DNA of 32,311 bases from Bordetella parapertussis (GCA_943331295.2 CALQLA020000056.1:1-32311); one strand, 5' to 3'. Positions 1 through 8,108 are shown, numbered from the stretch's first letter. Numbers and translations: made by a program. Notes: a model not told the origin generated them from the sequence alone.

Positions 1-147
1 CTGATCGTACGCCTTCACCTCGCCACCGTACTTCTTCGCCAGCACCATCGTCAGCGCCGCCGTCAGCGTCGTCTTCCCGTGATCCACGTGTCCGATCGTT
101 CCCACGTTCACGTGCGGCTTCGTCCGCTCGAATTTGCCCTTGGCCAT
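1..147 (-). CDS. tuf: Elongation factor Tu, N-terminal part (runs off the left edge)
   Basis: The 49 visible residues start MAKGKFERTKPHVNVGTIGH and continue with the P-loop DHGKTT, the textbook N-terminus of EF-Tu, the GTPase that carries aminoacyl-tRNA to the ribosome. A strong ribosome binding site (AGGAG) precedes the ATG at 147. The gene lies directly downstream of tRNA-Tyr, tRNA-Gly and tRNA-Thr on the same strand. This is the same order as the tyrU-glyT-thrT-tufB operon of enteric bacteria, so it is probably the tufB copy. The rest of the gene lies outside the window. Confidence 0.97.
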   Translation of the reverse strand, partial: MAKGKFERTKPHVNVGTIGHVDHGKTTLTAALTMVLAKKYGGEVKAYDQ

Positions 148-242
148 TTCCTAGACTCCTGAAGACTGGTTCGCACTCGGCCCGGAATCATCCGGGCCTG
201 GTAAACACACAGTTCACACGCCTCAGTTCACATGCAATTTAC

Positions 243-317
243 TGGTGCCCATGGCGTGGATTGAACACGCGACCTCTCCCTTACCAAGGGAGTGCTCTGC
301 CACTGAGCTACATGGGC
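243..317 (-). tRNA. tRNA-Thr (anticodon GGT)
   Basis: On the minus strand the acceptor stem GCCCATG pairs with CATGGGC and is followed by encoded ACCA. The anticodon loop CTTGGTAA gives anticodon GGT. The T-arm GTTCAATC is present. Length is 75 nt. It is the last tRNA before tuf. Confidence 0.97.
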
Positions 318-356
318 CCTTACCGGCTGACGGCACGCCACACGGCGAGCCCAATC

Positions 357-390
357 ATCTCTTTGCGCACTTCCGATCTCTTTGCGCACT
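357..390. repeat. 15-bp direct repeat in the tRNA-Gly/tRNA-Thr spacer
   Basis: The 15-mer atctctttgcgcact occurs at 357-371 and again at 376-390, inside the 95-bp spacer between two tRNA genes. No function can be assigned. It could be a relic of slippage or of tRNA processing sites. Confidence 0.6.
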
Positions 391-412
391 CCGCAACGCT
401 TGCTGCATTCCC

Positions 413-486
413 TGGAGCGGGTGAAGGGAATCGAACCCTCGTCATAAGCTTGGAAGGCTTCTGCTCTACCATTGAGCTACACCCGC
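413..486 (-). tRNA. tRNA-Gly (anticodon TCC)
   Basis: The acceptor stem GCGGGTG pairs with CACCCGC and is followed by TCCA. The anticodon loop contains CTTCCAA, giving TCC. The T-arm GGTTCGATTCC is present. Length is 74 nt. It is the middle gene of the tRNA-Tyr/Gly/Thr-tuf operon. Confidence 0.97.
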
Positions 487-541
487 GGATCAGAAGCCAG
501 AACCCGGTTTCCGCGCTTTCTCTGACGCTCAGGTTTCTGTC

Positions 542-626
542 TGGTGGAGGGGGACGGATTCGAACCTTCGAAGGCAGAGCCGACAGATTTACAGTCTGTT
601 CCCTTTGACCGCTCGGGAACCCCTCC
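542..626 (-). tRNA. tRNA-Tyr (anticodon GTA)
   Basis: At 85 nt this is a class II tRNA with a long variable arm. The acceptor stem GGAGGGG pairs with CCCCTCC and is followed by ACCA. The anticodon stem-loop ACAGACTGTAAATCTGT gives anticodon GTA. It is the first gene of the operon, and its 5' end lies about 7 nt after the predicted transcription start. Confidence 0.97.
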
Positions 627-639
627 GACGAAACCGACG

Positions 640-669
640 ATGTTAGCAATTTCCATACCCCCGTGTCAA
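640..669 (-). promoter_or_regulatory. Sigma70 promoter of the tRNA-Tyr/Gly/Thr-tuf operon
   Basis: On the minus strand a perfect -35 TTGACA (664-669) is followed after 18 bp by an extended -10 TGC-TAACAT (hexamer 640-645). The predicted start near 633 lies just before the tRNA-Tyr 5' end. The G/C-rich start region after the -10 is typical of growth-rate and stringently controlled promoters. A second perfect TATAAT lies further upstream at 741-746 without a recognisable -35. Apart from these I see nothing in the rest of the 627-989 gap. Confidence 0.8.
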
Positions 670-989
670 ACATAGCTTGTCGGCAGGGGTCGGCCGCGGG
701 CACCGCCGGAAACCCGGCACAACCGCTTGGCAAGCCGATGATTATACATCAATTTTCTCTTTCCTCGCGCCCCGTCCCGCGACGCCGCAAAGCGCTGCGA
801 ACCCGCCCCGGGCCCGGTAAATTCACGGCCGGGCGCGATTTTCGCTAAACTTCGAAGGTTCGCCGGGCCGCCCGCGCCCATCCGCTGCCGCCGCCGTCCC
901 GCCGCTCCGCCGCCCCCGAACCGCCGCCCCGTCCTGCCGATCCCTTCCGCCGGCGACCCGCCCTTCCCATTACCTCCGGAGATACTGCG

Positions 990-2300
990 ATGCCCTGCTG
1001 CCATGCCGATTTCGCCACCGTCGAGGGTAGCGACCGCGGCTTCACCATCGGAATGCCGACGTTCACGTTCGGCGCCGGCGTCCTGGCCGAAGCCGGCGAC
1101 AACGCGCGCGAACTGGACATGAAGCGCGTCGCGCTGTTCACCGACCGCCGGCTGAAGGACGGCCCGTACGTCGCGACGGTGCTCGCGTCGCTGAAGGCGG
1201 CCGGCGTCGACGTCGCGGTCTACGACGCGGTCGACATCGAGCCTTCCGACGCGTCGTTCCAGGACGCCGTGCGCTTCGCCGCCGAGGGCCGCTTCGACGG
1301 CTACGTCTCGGTCGGCGGCGGGTCCGTGATCGACACCTGCAAGGCCGCCAACCTGTATACGGCGCAGCCGGCCGAGTTCATGACCTACGTCAACGCGCCG
1401 ATCGGCGGCGGGCAGAAGGTGCCGGGTCCCCTGCGGCCGCACATCGCCTGCCCGACGACGTCCGGCACCGGCTCCGAGGTCACCGGCATCTCGATCTTCA
1501 ACCTGCGGTCGATCAACGCCAAGACCGGCATCATCTCGCGCCGGCTCGTGCCGACGGTCGCGCTGATCGATCCGGAGGTCACCGCGTCGCTGCCGAAGAA
1601 CGCCGTCGCCGCGACCGGCTTCGACTGCATGAGCCACGCGCTGGAGGCGATCACCGCGCGGGCCTGGCCGCGCCGCATGAGCCCGGCCAAGGGCATCGAC
1701 CGCCCGGTGTCGCAGGGCGCCAACCCGTTCTCCGACATGCTGGCCGCGCAGGCCCTGGACAGCGTCGGCAAGTACCTCGTCCGCGCCGTCAACGACGCTG
1801 CCGACACCGAGGCGCGCACCGAGATGATGTACGCGGCGATGCTGGCCGGCATCGCGTTCAACGCGTCGGGCTGCCACCTGCCGCACGGGCTGTCGTATGC
1901 GGTGTCGGGCCTCGCGAAGGACTGGCACGTCGACGGCTACCCGGAGGGCAAGACGCTGGTGCCGCACGGGATGGCCGTGGTGCTGAACAATCCGTCGGTC
2001 TGGCGCTTCACGGCGCCGTGCTGCCCCGAGCGCCACCTGCACGGCGCGCACTGCCTGGGCGCGCGCACGGAAGGCGCGACGGCGACCGATGCCGGCGAGA
2101 TCCTCGCCAGCCGGGTGATCGAACTGATGCGCGCGACGGGCATGCCCAACGGCCTGGCCGAGCTGGGGTTCGGCGAGGCGCACCTCGATGCGCTCGCCAC
2201 CGGCGCCGAGCCGCAGTACCGCGTGATCCGCAACGCGCCGAAGGAGGTCTCCAGGGGCGACCTGAGGGACCTGTTCGGCGCGGCGCTGCGTTACTGGTAG
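990..2300 (+). CDS. Iron-containing alcohol dehydrogenase, hydroxyacid-oxoacid transhydrogenase (HOT/ADHFE1) type
   Basis: This 436-residue protein belongs to the group III Fe-dependent alcohol dehydrogenases. It resembles the ADHFE1/HOT subfamily along its whole length, including DTCKAANLY after the nucleotide-binding GGGS (109-112), PTTSGTGSE (155-163), FDCMSHALE (211-219) and LVPHG (323-327). D212, H216, the histidine of LPHG (about 299) and H326 are the expected metal ligands. HOT enzymes couple oxidation of 4-hydroxybutyrate to reduction of 2-oxoglutarate without free cofactor, but bacterial relatives may use other hydroxyacids, so the substrate is an inference. GGAG about 10 nt upstream supports the ATG at 990. 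It stands alone between the divergent tRNA operon and an unrelated secreted protein. Confidence 0.88.
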   Translation: MPCCHADFATVEGSDRGFTIGMPTFTFGAGVLAEAGDNARELDMKRVALFTDRRLKDGPYVATVLASLKAAGVDVAVYDAVDIEPSDASFQDAVRFAAEGRFDGYVSVGGGSVIDTCKAANLYTAQPAEFMTYVNAPIGGGQKVPGPLRPHIACPTTSGTGSEVTGISIFNLRSINAKTGIISRRLVPTVALIDPEVTASLPKNAVAATGFDCMSHALEAITARAWPRRMSPAKGIDRPVSQGANPFSDMLAAQALDSVGKYLVRAVNDAADTEARTEMMYAAMLAGIAFNASGCHLPHGLSYAVSGLAKDWHVDGYPEGKTLVPHGMAVVLNNPSVWRFTAPCCPERHLHGAHCLGARTEGATATDAGEILASRVIELMRATGMPNGLAELGFGEAHLDALATGAEPQYRVIRNAPKEVSRGDLRDLFGAALRYW

Positions 2301-2407
2301 GCCGCTGGCGACAGCGGCGGGGCGGCGCGGATCGTGGTGCCGCCGGTGGGCGCCGGTAGGCGCCGGCGGCCGGCGGGCCGTATCCGAAACGTTGCGGTCC
2401 ATCGGTC

Positions 2408-2438
2408 CCGCGCAACAGCTTTTTTTCCGAGTGCGCGG
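2408..2438. repeat. Inverted repeat with poly-T loop
   Basis: CCGCGCA (2408-2414) and its complement TGCGCGG (2432-2438) flank a 17-nt loop with a run of seven or more T. It lies between the Fe-ADH and the secreted protein. The T-run is in the loop rather than after the stem, so it is not a standard terminator. Function is unknown. Confidence 0.4.
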
Positions 2439-2513
2439 CGAGCACCGCTGCGCGCAGTGCGAAAATGACCCTTGCCGGTCCCGCCGGCCGTGACTTAAGA
2501 CTGCCTCGCTCCC

Positions 2514-4154
2514 ATGAACCGCCCCTGCACGATCATGCGCATCGCACCGGGTGCGGCACTTTTCGCGTTGATCGTCGCGGCGATCTCGCTCTTCGCGGCA
2601 GGCCCGTCGGCCGCCGCCGCGAGCGACGCGACCATGGCCGATGCGGCATACGACGCGGCGTTCGTGTCGCAGACGGTGCCGCCGTTCATCGCCTTGTTCG
2701 CGCCAGCGGCCGTATCGGTGACGATGCGCAATACCGGCACCGCGACCTGGTACAAGGCCGAAGTCGACGTGTTCCTCGCCACGGCGGAGCCGCAGGACAA
2801 CTACTACTGGTGCATCCAGGACAACCGCTACGGAATCTACAGCGGCAATCGCGTGCTGCTGCCGCACGACGTCGCGCCCGGCGAGGACGTGCGGTTCGAC
2901 TTCGTGGTGAAACCCCTTGGCTGCTTCTTCCGCGCGACGTCGCCGTTCCGGTTCCGCATGCTCTCGCCGACTCACGGCACCTTCGGCGAGAAGACGCCGG
3001 ATCCGGGCGTGACCGTCGCGACCGCCGCCCAGTTCGTGTCGCAGCAGGTTCCCGCGGTCGTGCCGGCGCGCGGCACCTTCCGGGCCACGGTGACCTTCCA
3101 GAACATGACCCACGCCGCGTGGAAGCCCGAGGATGGGTATGCACTCGTCCCGGTGGGCGGAACGTCCTGGGGCGTCCCGTCGGTGCCGCTGCCGGCAACG
3201 GTCGCGCCGGACGCGCAGGCCACGTTCGCGTTCCACGCGGTGGCGCCGGAAGCCACCGGCAACGCCACGTTCCAGTGGCAAATGGTTTCCGGTTCGGGGA
3301 CGCCGCTGGGGCAGGTGTCGACCGCTGCCACCGTGCAGGTAGTCACGGCCGGCCCCACCAACTACGGCGGCCTCTGGTGGGCCAGTCCCGCCGGGTCGGA
3401 GGCCGGATGGGGGCTGGACCTCACGCACGAGGAGAACGTCGTGTTCGTGACCTGGTTCACCTACGACGCGGCGGGCAAGGCGATGTGGCTGTCGATGGCC
3501 GCGGGCCTTGCGAAGACCGGGTCGTACAGCGGGACGCTCTACCGGTCGACCGGCCCTTCGTTCGACGCCTCGCCGTTCCTCCCGGCGCAAGTCCGCACTG
3601 CGGCGGTGGGGACCGCGACGCTCACGTTCACCGACGCCGACAACGGCACCTTCGCCTATACGCTGCTGGGCACCGCGCAGACGAAGCCGATCACGCGCCA
3701 GGCGTTCGGCACGCTGCCGACCTGCACGTTCAATCTCGTCTCCGACCTGACGAAGGCGTACAACTACCAGGATCTCTGGTGGGCGGCGCCGGCGGGCTCG
3801 GAATCCGGGTGGGGCCTCAGCCTGACGCACCAGGACGACACGATCTTCGCTGCGTGGTTCACCTACGACCGCGACGGCACGCCGTTGTGGATGGTGATGG
3901 CGGCCGACAAGTCGGCGTCGAACACCTACACCGGGTCGCTCTACACCGGCACCGGTCCGGCGTTCAACTCGGTACCGTTCGATCCGGCCAACGTGAATCC
4001 GATCCCGGCAGGGACGGCCACGCTGACGTTCACGGACGGGAACAATGCGAAGTTCGATTACTCGATCCAGCTCCCTGGGGCCTCGGGCACGGTAACGCAG
4101 TCGAAGAAGATCACCCGCGAGGTCTTCGCGGCCCCTGGCACCGTGTGCCAATAG
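2514..4154 (+). CDS. Secreted protein with two Ig-like domains and two Trp-rich LWW/WFTYD repeats
   Basis: This 546-residue exported protein is of unknown function. A hydrophobic signal ends near AAAAS-DA (about residue 36). Residues 50-275 form two related beta-rich domains. They resemble the NBR1-type/CARDB-like Ig folds of bacterial surface proteins (for example AAVSVTMRNTGTATWYKA). The C-terminal half is a tandem repeat of about 125 residues, at 282-405 and 414-540. Each copy contains LWW-x-x-P-x-GSE-x-GWGL, a TWFTYD or AWFTYD block, a GTLY/GSLY-x-x-TGP block and a TATLTFTD block. The repeats probably form beta-sandwich or propeller-like units that bind sugar or another surface, but this is inference. 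No catalytic motif is visible. Start choice: the ATG at 2514 gives the full signal peptide; M8 is an alternative. Confidence 0.75.
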   Translation: MNRPCTIMRIAPGAALFALIVAAISLFAAGPSAAAASDATMADAAYDAAFVSQTVPPFIALFAPAAVSVTMRNTGTATWYKAEVDVFLATAEPQDNYYWCIQDNRYGIYSGNRVLLPHDVAPGEDVRFDFVVKPLGCFFRATSPFRFRMLSPTHGTFGEKTPDPGVTVATAAQFVSQQVPAVVPARGTFRATVTFQNMTHAAWKPEDGYALVPVGGTSWGVPSVPLPATVAPDAQATFAFHAVAPEATGNATFQWQMVSGSGTPLGQVSTAATVQVVTAGPTNYGGLWWASPAGSEAGWGLDLTHEENVVFVTWFTYDAAGKAMWLSMAAGLAKTGSYSGTLYRSTGPSFDASPFLPAQVRTAAVGTATLTFTDADNGTFAYTLLGTAQTKPITRQAFGTLPTCTFNLVSDLTKAYNYQDLWWAAPAGSESGWGLSLTHQDDTIFAAWFTYDRDGTPLWMVMAADKSASNTYTGSLYTGTGPAFNSVPFDPANVNPIPAGTATLTFTDGNNAKFDYSIQLPGASGTVTQSKKITREVFAAPGTVCQ

Positions 4155-4262
4155 GCGTGTTCGCGCGCTTCGAGGCGCTGGCCACCGGCAGGCCGCCGGA
4201 CTGAGCCCGCCGAGCCGGCGCCACCGCCGGCGAGCGCGGCCGCTCCCGACGGAAACGGTTCA

Positions 4263-4289
4263 CCCGGGTTTCGCCTCGCTCAACCCGGG
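4263..4289. repeat. REP-like palindrome at the end of phoR
   Basis: CCCGGGTT (4263-4270) and AACCCGGG (4282-4289) form a perfect 8-bp stem around an 11-nt loop, followed by CTACGG. Elements of this form (TAGCCCGGGTT ... AACCCGGG) are common dispersed repeats in proteobacteria. It sits exactly after the phoR stop codon, in the gap between convergent genes. It may limit transcription from both sides and stabilise the phoR mRNA end. It lacks a T-run. Confidence 0.65.
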
Positions 4290-5651
4290 CTACGGCAAGG
4301 TTGGCGCTTCCGCGTCCCGCAGAGGGACCGTCGCCGCATCCGGCGCCGCCGCGGCGATCCAGGCGACGCGCCGCGCGGGCAGGCGCACGCTGAAGGTGCT
4401 GCCGCGACCGGGCTCGCTCTCGATCACCAGCGTTGCCTGGTGCCGCAGCAGCACGTGCTTGACGATCGCGAGCCCGAGGCCGGTGCCCCCGGTCGCGCGC
4501 GAGCGGCTGCGGTCGACGCGGTAGAAGCGCTCGGTGAGGCGCGGGATGTGCTCGGCGGCGATGCCGATGCCCGAATCGCGGACGCCGAACGCCGCGCCGC
4601 CGTCGTCGGTGCGCTGCCACAGCAGCGTCACCGTGCCGCCGGCCGGCGTGTAGCGGATCGCGTTGCTGACGAGGTTGCCGAACGCGCTCGCCAGTTCGTC
4701 GCGGCTGCCGGTCACCATCGCGGCGTCGCCCGCGTCGAGCGCGATGGCGTGCTGCCCGCCCGAGAGGGCCTTCGCCTCCGCCGCCAGCGCGAGCAGCATC
4801 GGTAGCACCGCGAACGACGTTTCCGCGGGCACGTTCTGCTCGCTCTCCAGCGCCGACAGCGTGAGGAGGTCGTTGACGAGGCGCTCCATGCTGCGCGCCT
4901 GGTCCTGCATCAGCGCCAGGTAGCGCTCGCGCTGGCGAGGCTCGAGCTCCAGGTCCTGCAGCGTCTCGAGGAAGCCGGTGACGACCGTCAGCGGCGTCTT
5001 CAGCTCATGCGACACGTTGGCGATGAAGTCGCGGCGCATCCGCGCGACCGACTCGAACCGCGTGACGTCGCGTCCCATCAGCAGGCGCTCCTCCATGCCG
5101 AAGGGCACCAGCTGGATCGACAGCGTGAGCCCGGCGGTCCGCTGCGAGTCCATGATCAGCGCCTCGGCGAAATCGCCGGCCTCGAGGTAGCGGACGAACT
5201 CCGGCTGGCGCATCAGGTTCACGAGCGGCGCGCCGAGGTCGTGCTTCAAGTCCAGCCCGAAATACTGTTGCGCGCGCGCATTCGCCCACCGAATCCGGTT
5301 GGCGCGGTCGAGCACCACCATGCCCTCGGGAATCGCTTCGGCGGCGCTGGTGAACCGCTCGATCGTCTGCCGGAGGTCGCGCTGGTGCGCGGTGCGCGTG
5401 CGCACGCGCTGGTAGAGCGCCGACAGCGCGGGCCGCCACGCGCCGGCGCCTTCGGGCACCGGCGTTTCGAGCGGCGCCGCCGCCCACCGCGCGAGCCGGT
5501 CGAGATGCCCGAGATGGGACCCGATGATCGCCGCGCCGCCCAGCGCGAGGACGCCGACGGCCCAACCGGGGCCGAGGAAGCCCCAGGCGAGCGCGGTCGC
5601 CACGGCGACGACGCCAGGTGCGACCAGTCCCGCGCGAAAGACCGGGCTCAT
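4290..5651 (-). CDS. phoR: Phosphate regulon sensor histidine kinase PhoR
   Basis: This 453-residue membrane sensor kinase phosphorylates PhoB when phosphate is scarce. Two hydrophobic segments at residues 8-45 form the N-terminal membrane anchor. A PAS domain follows (about 100-195). The HisKA box ANVSHELKTPLT has the phospho-accepting H215. The ATPase domain shows the N box GNLVSNAIRYTP (325-336), DSGIGI (359-364) and GGTGLGLAI (388-396). It follows phoB with a 9-nt gap, so the two are surely cotranscribed. The missing large periplasmic domain is normal for PhoR, which senses phosphate through PstSCAB and PhoU. Confidence 0.96.
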   Translation of the reverse strand: MSPVFRAGLVAPGVVAVATALAWGFLGPGWAVGVLALGGAAIIGSHLGHLDRLARWAAAPLETPVPEGAGAWRPALSALYQRVRTRTAHQRDLRQTIERFTSAAEAIPEGMVVLDRANRIRWANARAQQYFGLDLKHDLGAPLVNLMRQPEFVRYLEAGDFAEALIMDSQRTAGLTLSIQLVPFGMEERLLMGRDVTRFESVARMRRDFIANVSHELKTPLTVVTGFLETLQDLELEPRQRERYLALMQDQARSMERLVNDLLTLSALESEQNVPAETSFAVLPMLLALAAEAKALSGGQHAIALDAGDAAMVTGSRDELASAFGNLVSNAIRYTPAGGTVTLLWQRTDDGGAAFGVRDSGIGIAAEHIPRLTERFYRVDRSRSRATGGTGLGLAIVKHVLLRHQATLVIESEPGRGSTFSVRLPARRVAWIAAAAPDAATVPLRDAEAPTLP

Positions 5652-5660
5652 CGCATCCCG

Positions 5661-6350
5661 TCAGCGCGGAACGGCGAGCCGGTAGCCGCTGCCGCGCACC
5701 GTCTCGATCAGCCCGTCCTGGCCGAAGGGTTCCAGAGCGAGGCGCAGGCGCCGGATGTGGACGTCGACGGTGCGCTCCTCGATGTAGACGTGGTCGCCCC
5801 ACACGTGATCGAGCAGTTGCGTGCGCGTGTGGACGCGTTCGGGACGCGCGAGGAAGAACCGCAGCAAACGGAATTCGGTAGGGCCGAGCGGAACCGGTGC
5901 GCCGTCCGCGGTCACGCGGTGCGTGGACGGGTCCAGCGTCACCGCGCCCGCCTGCAGGGGTTCCTGCACCGTCTCGGGCGAACGCCGCCGCAGCACGGCC
6001 TTGATCCGTGCCTTCAGCTCGCGCGGCGAGAACGGCTTGGTGACGTAGTCGTCGACCCAGGCCTCCAGCCCGGCGATCTTGTCGGCCTCCTCGCTGCGCG
6101 CCGTGACCATGATGATCGGCAGGTCGCGGGTGCGCGCGGCAGCGCGCAGTTCCTTCGCCAGCGCCAGTCCGGATTGCCCCGGCAGCATCCAGTCGAGGAG
6201 CACCAGCGCCGGCAGCGCCCCGTTCAGCCGTTCGCGCGCCGTCTCCGCGTCGGGCGCGCCCTGCACGTCATACCCGGCGTCGATCAGGTTGACGGTGATC
6301 AGTTCCAGGATCGCCGGCTCGTCCTCGACGACGAGGATCGCCAATGTCAT
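5661..6350 (-). CDS. phoB: Phosphate regulon response regulator PhoB
   Basis: This 229-residue OmpR-family regulator has a receiver domain with acidic residues E9/D10, phospho-acceptor D53 (LLDWMLP), T83 and K105 (TKPF). A C-terminal winged-helix DNA-binding domain (about 130-229) ends in VRGSGYRL. The start is the ATG at 6350, giving MTLAILVVEDEP. A longer reading frame runs upstream but only translates the 87-bp repeat, so I reject it. The ribosome binding site is poor (GGGGG inside the repeat, about 7 nt away). PhoB binds the Pho boxes listed elsewhere. One small deviation is WVDDY where many relatives have GADDY before TKPF. Confidence 0.97.
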   Translation of the reverse strand: MTLAILVVEDEPAILELITVNLIDAGYDVQGAPDAETARERLNGALPALVLLDWMLPGQSGLALAKELRAAARTRDLPIIMVTARSEEADKIAGLEAWVDDYVTKPFSPRELKARIKAVLRRRSPETVQEPLQAGAVTLDPSTHRVTADGAPVPLGPTEFRLLRFFLARPERVHTRTQLLDHVWGDHVYIEERTVDVHIRRLRLALEPFGQDGLIETVRGSGYRLAVPR

Positions 6351-6351
6351 G

Positions 6352-6525
6352 TGACAACCCCCACGCTTGCCGCTGGCGCGGCGGCGCTGCCCCCCGAGGG
6401 GGTGCAATCCGCGCCTTGGGACGGCCCGGCGGCGCGGATGACAACCCCCACGCTTGCCGCTGGCGCGGCGGCGCTGCCCCCCGAGGGGGAGCAATCCGCG
6501 CCTTGGGACGGCCCGGCGGCGCGGA
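6352..6525. repeat. Two tandem copies of an 87-bp repeat filling the phoU-phoB gap
   Basis: Copy 1 is 6352-6438 and copy 2 is 6439-6525. They differ at one visible position (gggggTgcaat versus gggggAgcaat). Each copy starts with tgacaaccccc, has a short palindrome ccccccgaggggg and a segment cttgggacggcccggcgg. The pair begins 1 nt beyond the phoB start codon and ends 3 nt before the phoU stop codon. It therefore makes up essentially the whole intergenic space. I believe related elements are common as dispersed repeats in Burkholderiales, from memory and not checked here. Confidence 0.9.
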
Positions 6526-6528
6526 TGG

Positions 6529-7236
6529 TCATTCCTCCGCCACCTCGGCGCGAATCTGTTCCGCCGTCGCGTGCCGCACGTCCTTGCCCTTGACGACCTG
6601 GACGACGGCCTCGGCGATGTTCTTCGCGTGGTCGCCGATGCGCTCGATCGACTTGGCGATGAAGACGATCTCGAGCGCCGACGTGATCGTCCGCGGATCC
6701 TCCATCATGTAGCTGATGAGCTGGCGCAGGATCGCGAGGAACGCGACGTCGATCTCCTCGTCGCGGTCGATCACTTCCGCCGCCGCGGCCGCGTCGAGCC
6801 GCGCGAAGACATCCAGCGCGATCCGCAGCATCTCGAGCGCGCTGCCGGCCGCGCGCGCCACGTCGTGCTGGCGGACCTTCGTGAGCTGGTCGCTGCCGCG
6901 CGTCTGCACCGCCTTGTACGCGACCTTCTTGACCTCGTCGCCGATGCGCTCGAGGTCGTTGACGATCTTGGTGATGGTCAGGATCATCCGCAGGTCGATC
7001 GCGGTCGGCTGGCGCTTGGCGATGATCTGGCTGCACTGCTGGTCGATCGCTCTCTGCATCTGGTTGATCTGCTGCTCGGCCGCGCCCACCTCGACCATCG
7101 CGCCTTCATCCTCCTCGTCGCCGAGGACGGCGATCGCGCGCCCGAGCTGCGTCTCGACCAGCCCGCCCATCGCCAGGACGCCGCTCCTTATCGCCTCCAT
7201 CTCGGCGTCGAACTGCTTGTGCGTGTGTTCGTTCAT
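6529..7236 (-). CDS. phoU: Phosphate signalling protein PhoU
   Basis: The 235-residue protein is all-helical and made of two PhoU three-helix repeats. The N-terminal region contains LGRAIAVLGDEE and the repeat junction has the conserved NDLERIGDEVKKVA; the second repeat has the matching IERIGDHAKNIAE. These E/D-rich motifs are the metal-binding signatures of PhoU. PhoU mediates the signal between the Pst transporter and PhoR and keeps the regulon off when phosphate is plentiful. It follows pstB with a 33-nt gap and precedes phoB, from which it is split by the tandem repeat. Confidence 0.97.
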   Translation of the reverse strand: MNEHTHKQFDAEMEAIRSGVLAMGGLVETQLGRAIAVLGDEEDEGAMVEVGAAEQQINQMQRAIDQQCSQIIAKRQPTAIDLRMILTITKIVNDLERIGDEVKKVAYKAVQTRGSDQLTKVRQHDVARAAGSALEMLRIALDVFARLDAAAAAEVIDRDEEIDVAFLAILRQLISYMMEDPRTITSALEIVFIAKSIERIGDHAKNIAEAVVQVVKGKDVRHATAEQIRAEVAEE

Positions 7237-7269
7237 TTCCCGTTGCCCCGGCTGATGATATGGCGCTGG

Positions 7270-8082
7270 TTAACCGAACCGACCGGTGATGTAATCCTCG
7301 GTCTCCTTGCGCTTCGGCTTCAGGAAGAGCTCGTCGGTCGCGCCGAACTCGATCAGCTCGCCGAGGTACATGTATGCCGTGTAGTCCGACACCCGGGCCG
7401 CCTGCTGCATGTTGTGCGTGACGATCGCAATCGTGTAGTCCCGCTTCAGCTCGGTGATCAGCTCCTCGATCTTGGCGGTCGAGATGGGGTCGAGCGCCGA
7501 CGTCGGCTCGTCGAGCAGCAGGACTTCCGGGCGCACCGAGACGGCCCGCGCGATGCACAGGCGCTGCTGCTGGCCGCCGGACAGCGCCATGCCACTCTGC
7601 TTCAGCTTGTCCTTGGCCTCGCCCCACATCGCCGCCTTGGTCAGCGCCCACTCGACGCGCTCGTCCATGTCGCGCTGCGAGAGGTTCTCGTAGAGGCTCA
7701 CCCCGAACGCGATGTTGTCGTAGATCGACATCGGAAAGGGCGTCGGCTTCTGGAACACCATGCCCACCTTCGCCCGCAGCGTGTTGATGTCGATGCCGGG
7801 GGCGAGGATGTTCTCGCCGTCGAGCAGAATCTCGCCGACGGCGCGGTGCCCCGGGTACAGCGAGTACATCCGGTTGAACGTGCGCAGCAGCGTCGACTTG
7901 CCACAGCCGGACGGGCCGATGAACGCCGTGACGCGACCCTCGGCAATGTCGAGGTTGATGTTCTTCAGGCCCTGGAACCGGCCGTAGAAGAAATCCAGGT
8001 TCCGGCACTGCATCTTCGGCGGGGTCGTCGGCTGCTCACCCGGCCGGAGGCCGGGCTCCGCCGCAACGGCTGCGAAATTCAT
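7270..8082 (-). CDS. pstB: Phosphate ABC transporter ATP-binding protein PstB
   Basis: This 270-residue ATPase of the high-affinity phosphate importer has Walker A GPSGCGKST (56-64), a Q-loop VFQKPTPFP, the signature LSGGQQQR, Walker B VLLLDEPTSALDP and the H-loop VTHNMQQA. I chose the ATG at 8082 (MNFAAVAAEP) because GGGAGAG lies 4 nt before it. An upstream in-frame ATG at 8106 would add eight residues, and the longer open frame beyond that is a shadow of pstA. It is the fourth gene of pstSCAB-phoU-phoB-phoR. Confidence 0.97.
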   Translation of the reverse strand: MNFAAVAAEPGLRPGEQPTTPPKMQCRNLDFFYGRFQGLKNINLDIAEGRVTAFIGPSGCGKSTLLRTFNRMYSLYPGHRAVGEILLDGENILAPGIDINTLRAKVGMVFQKPTPFPMSIYDNIAFGVSLYENLSQRDMDERVEWALTKAAMWGEAKDKLKQSGMALSGGQQQRLCIARAVSVRPEVLLLDEPTSALDPISTAKIEELITELKRDYTIAIVTHNMQQAARVSDYTAYMYLGELIEFGATDELFLKPKRKETEDYITGRFG

Positions 8083-8108
8083 CGAACTCTCCCTTGGAAT
8101 GCCCATGA

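Noticed and set aside
741..746. Perfect TATAAT on the minus strand as main promoter of the tRNA operon
   Set aside because: No -35 at 16-18 bp; the promoter at 640-669 has a perfect -35, an extended -10 and a start right before tRNA-Tyr. It may still be a minor promoter.
2408..2438. Rho-independent terminator after the Fe-ADH
   Set aside because: The T-run is inside the loop, not after the stem, and the stem is about 108 bp away from the stop codon.
666..4151. Minus-strand open frame of 1161 codons
   Set aside because: It is antisense to the Fe-ADH and the secreted protein, rich in R, G and H, and has no domain; typical shadow frame in GC-rich DNA.
6351..6494. N-terminal extension of PhoB
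   Set aside because: The 48 additional residues only translate the 87-bp repeat; the PhoB family starts at the ATG at 6350.
6352..6525. Short CRISPR-like array
   Set aside because: There are only two copies and they are directly adjacent without spacers, so this is a tandem repeat.
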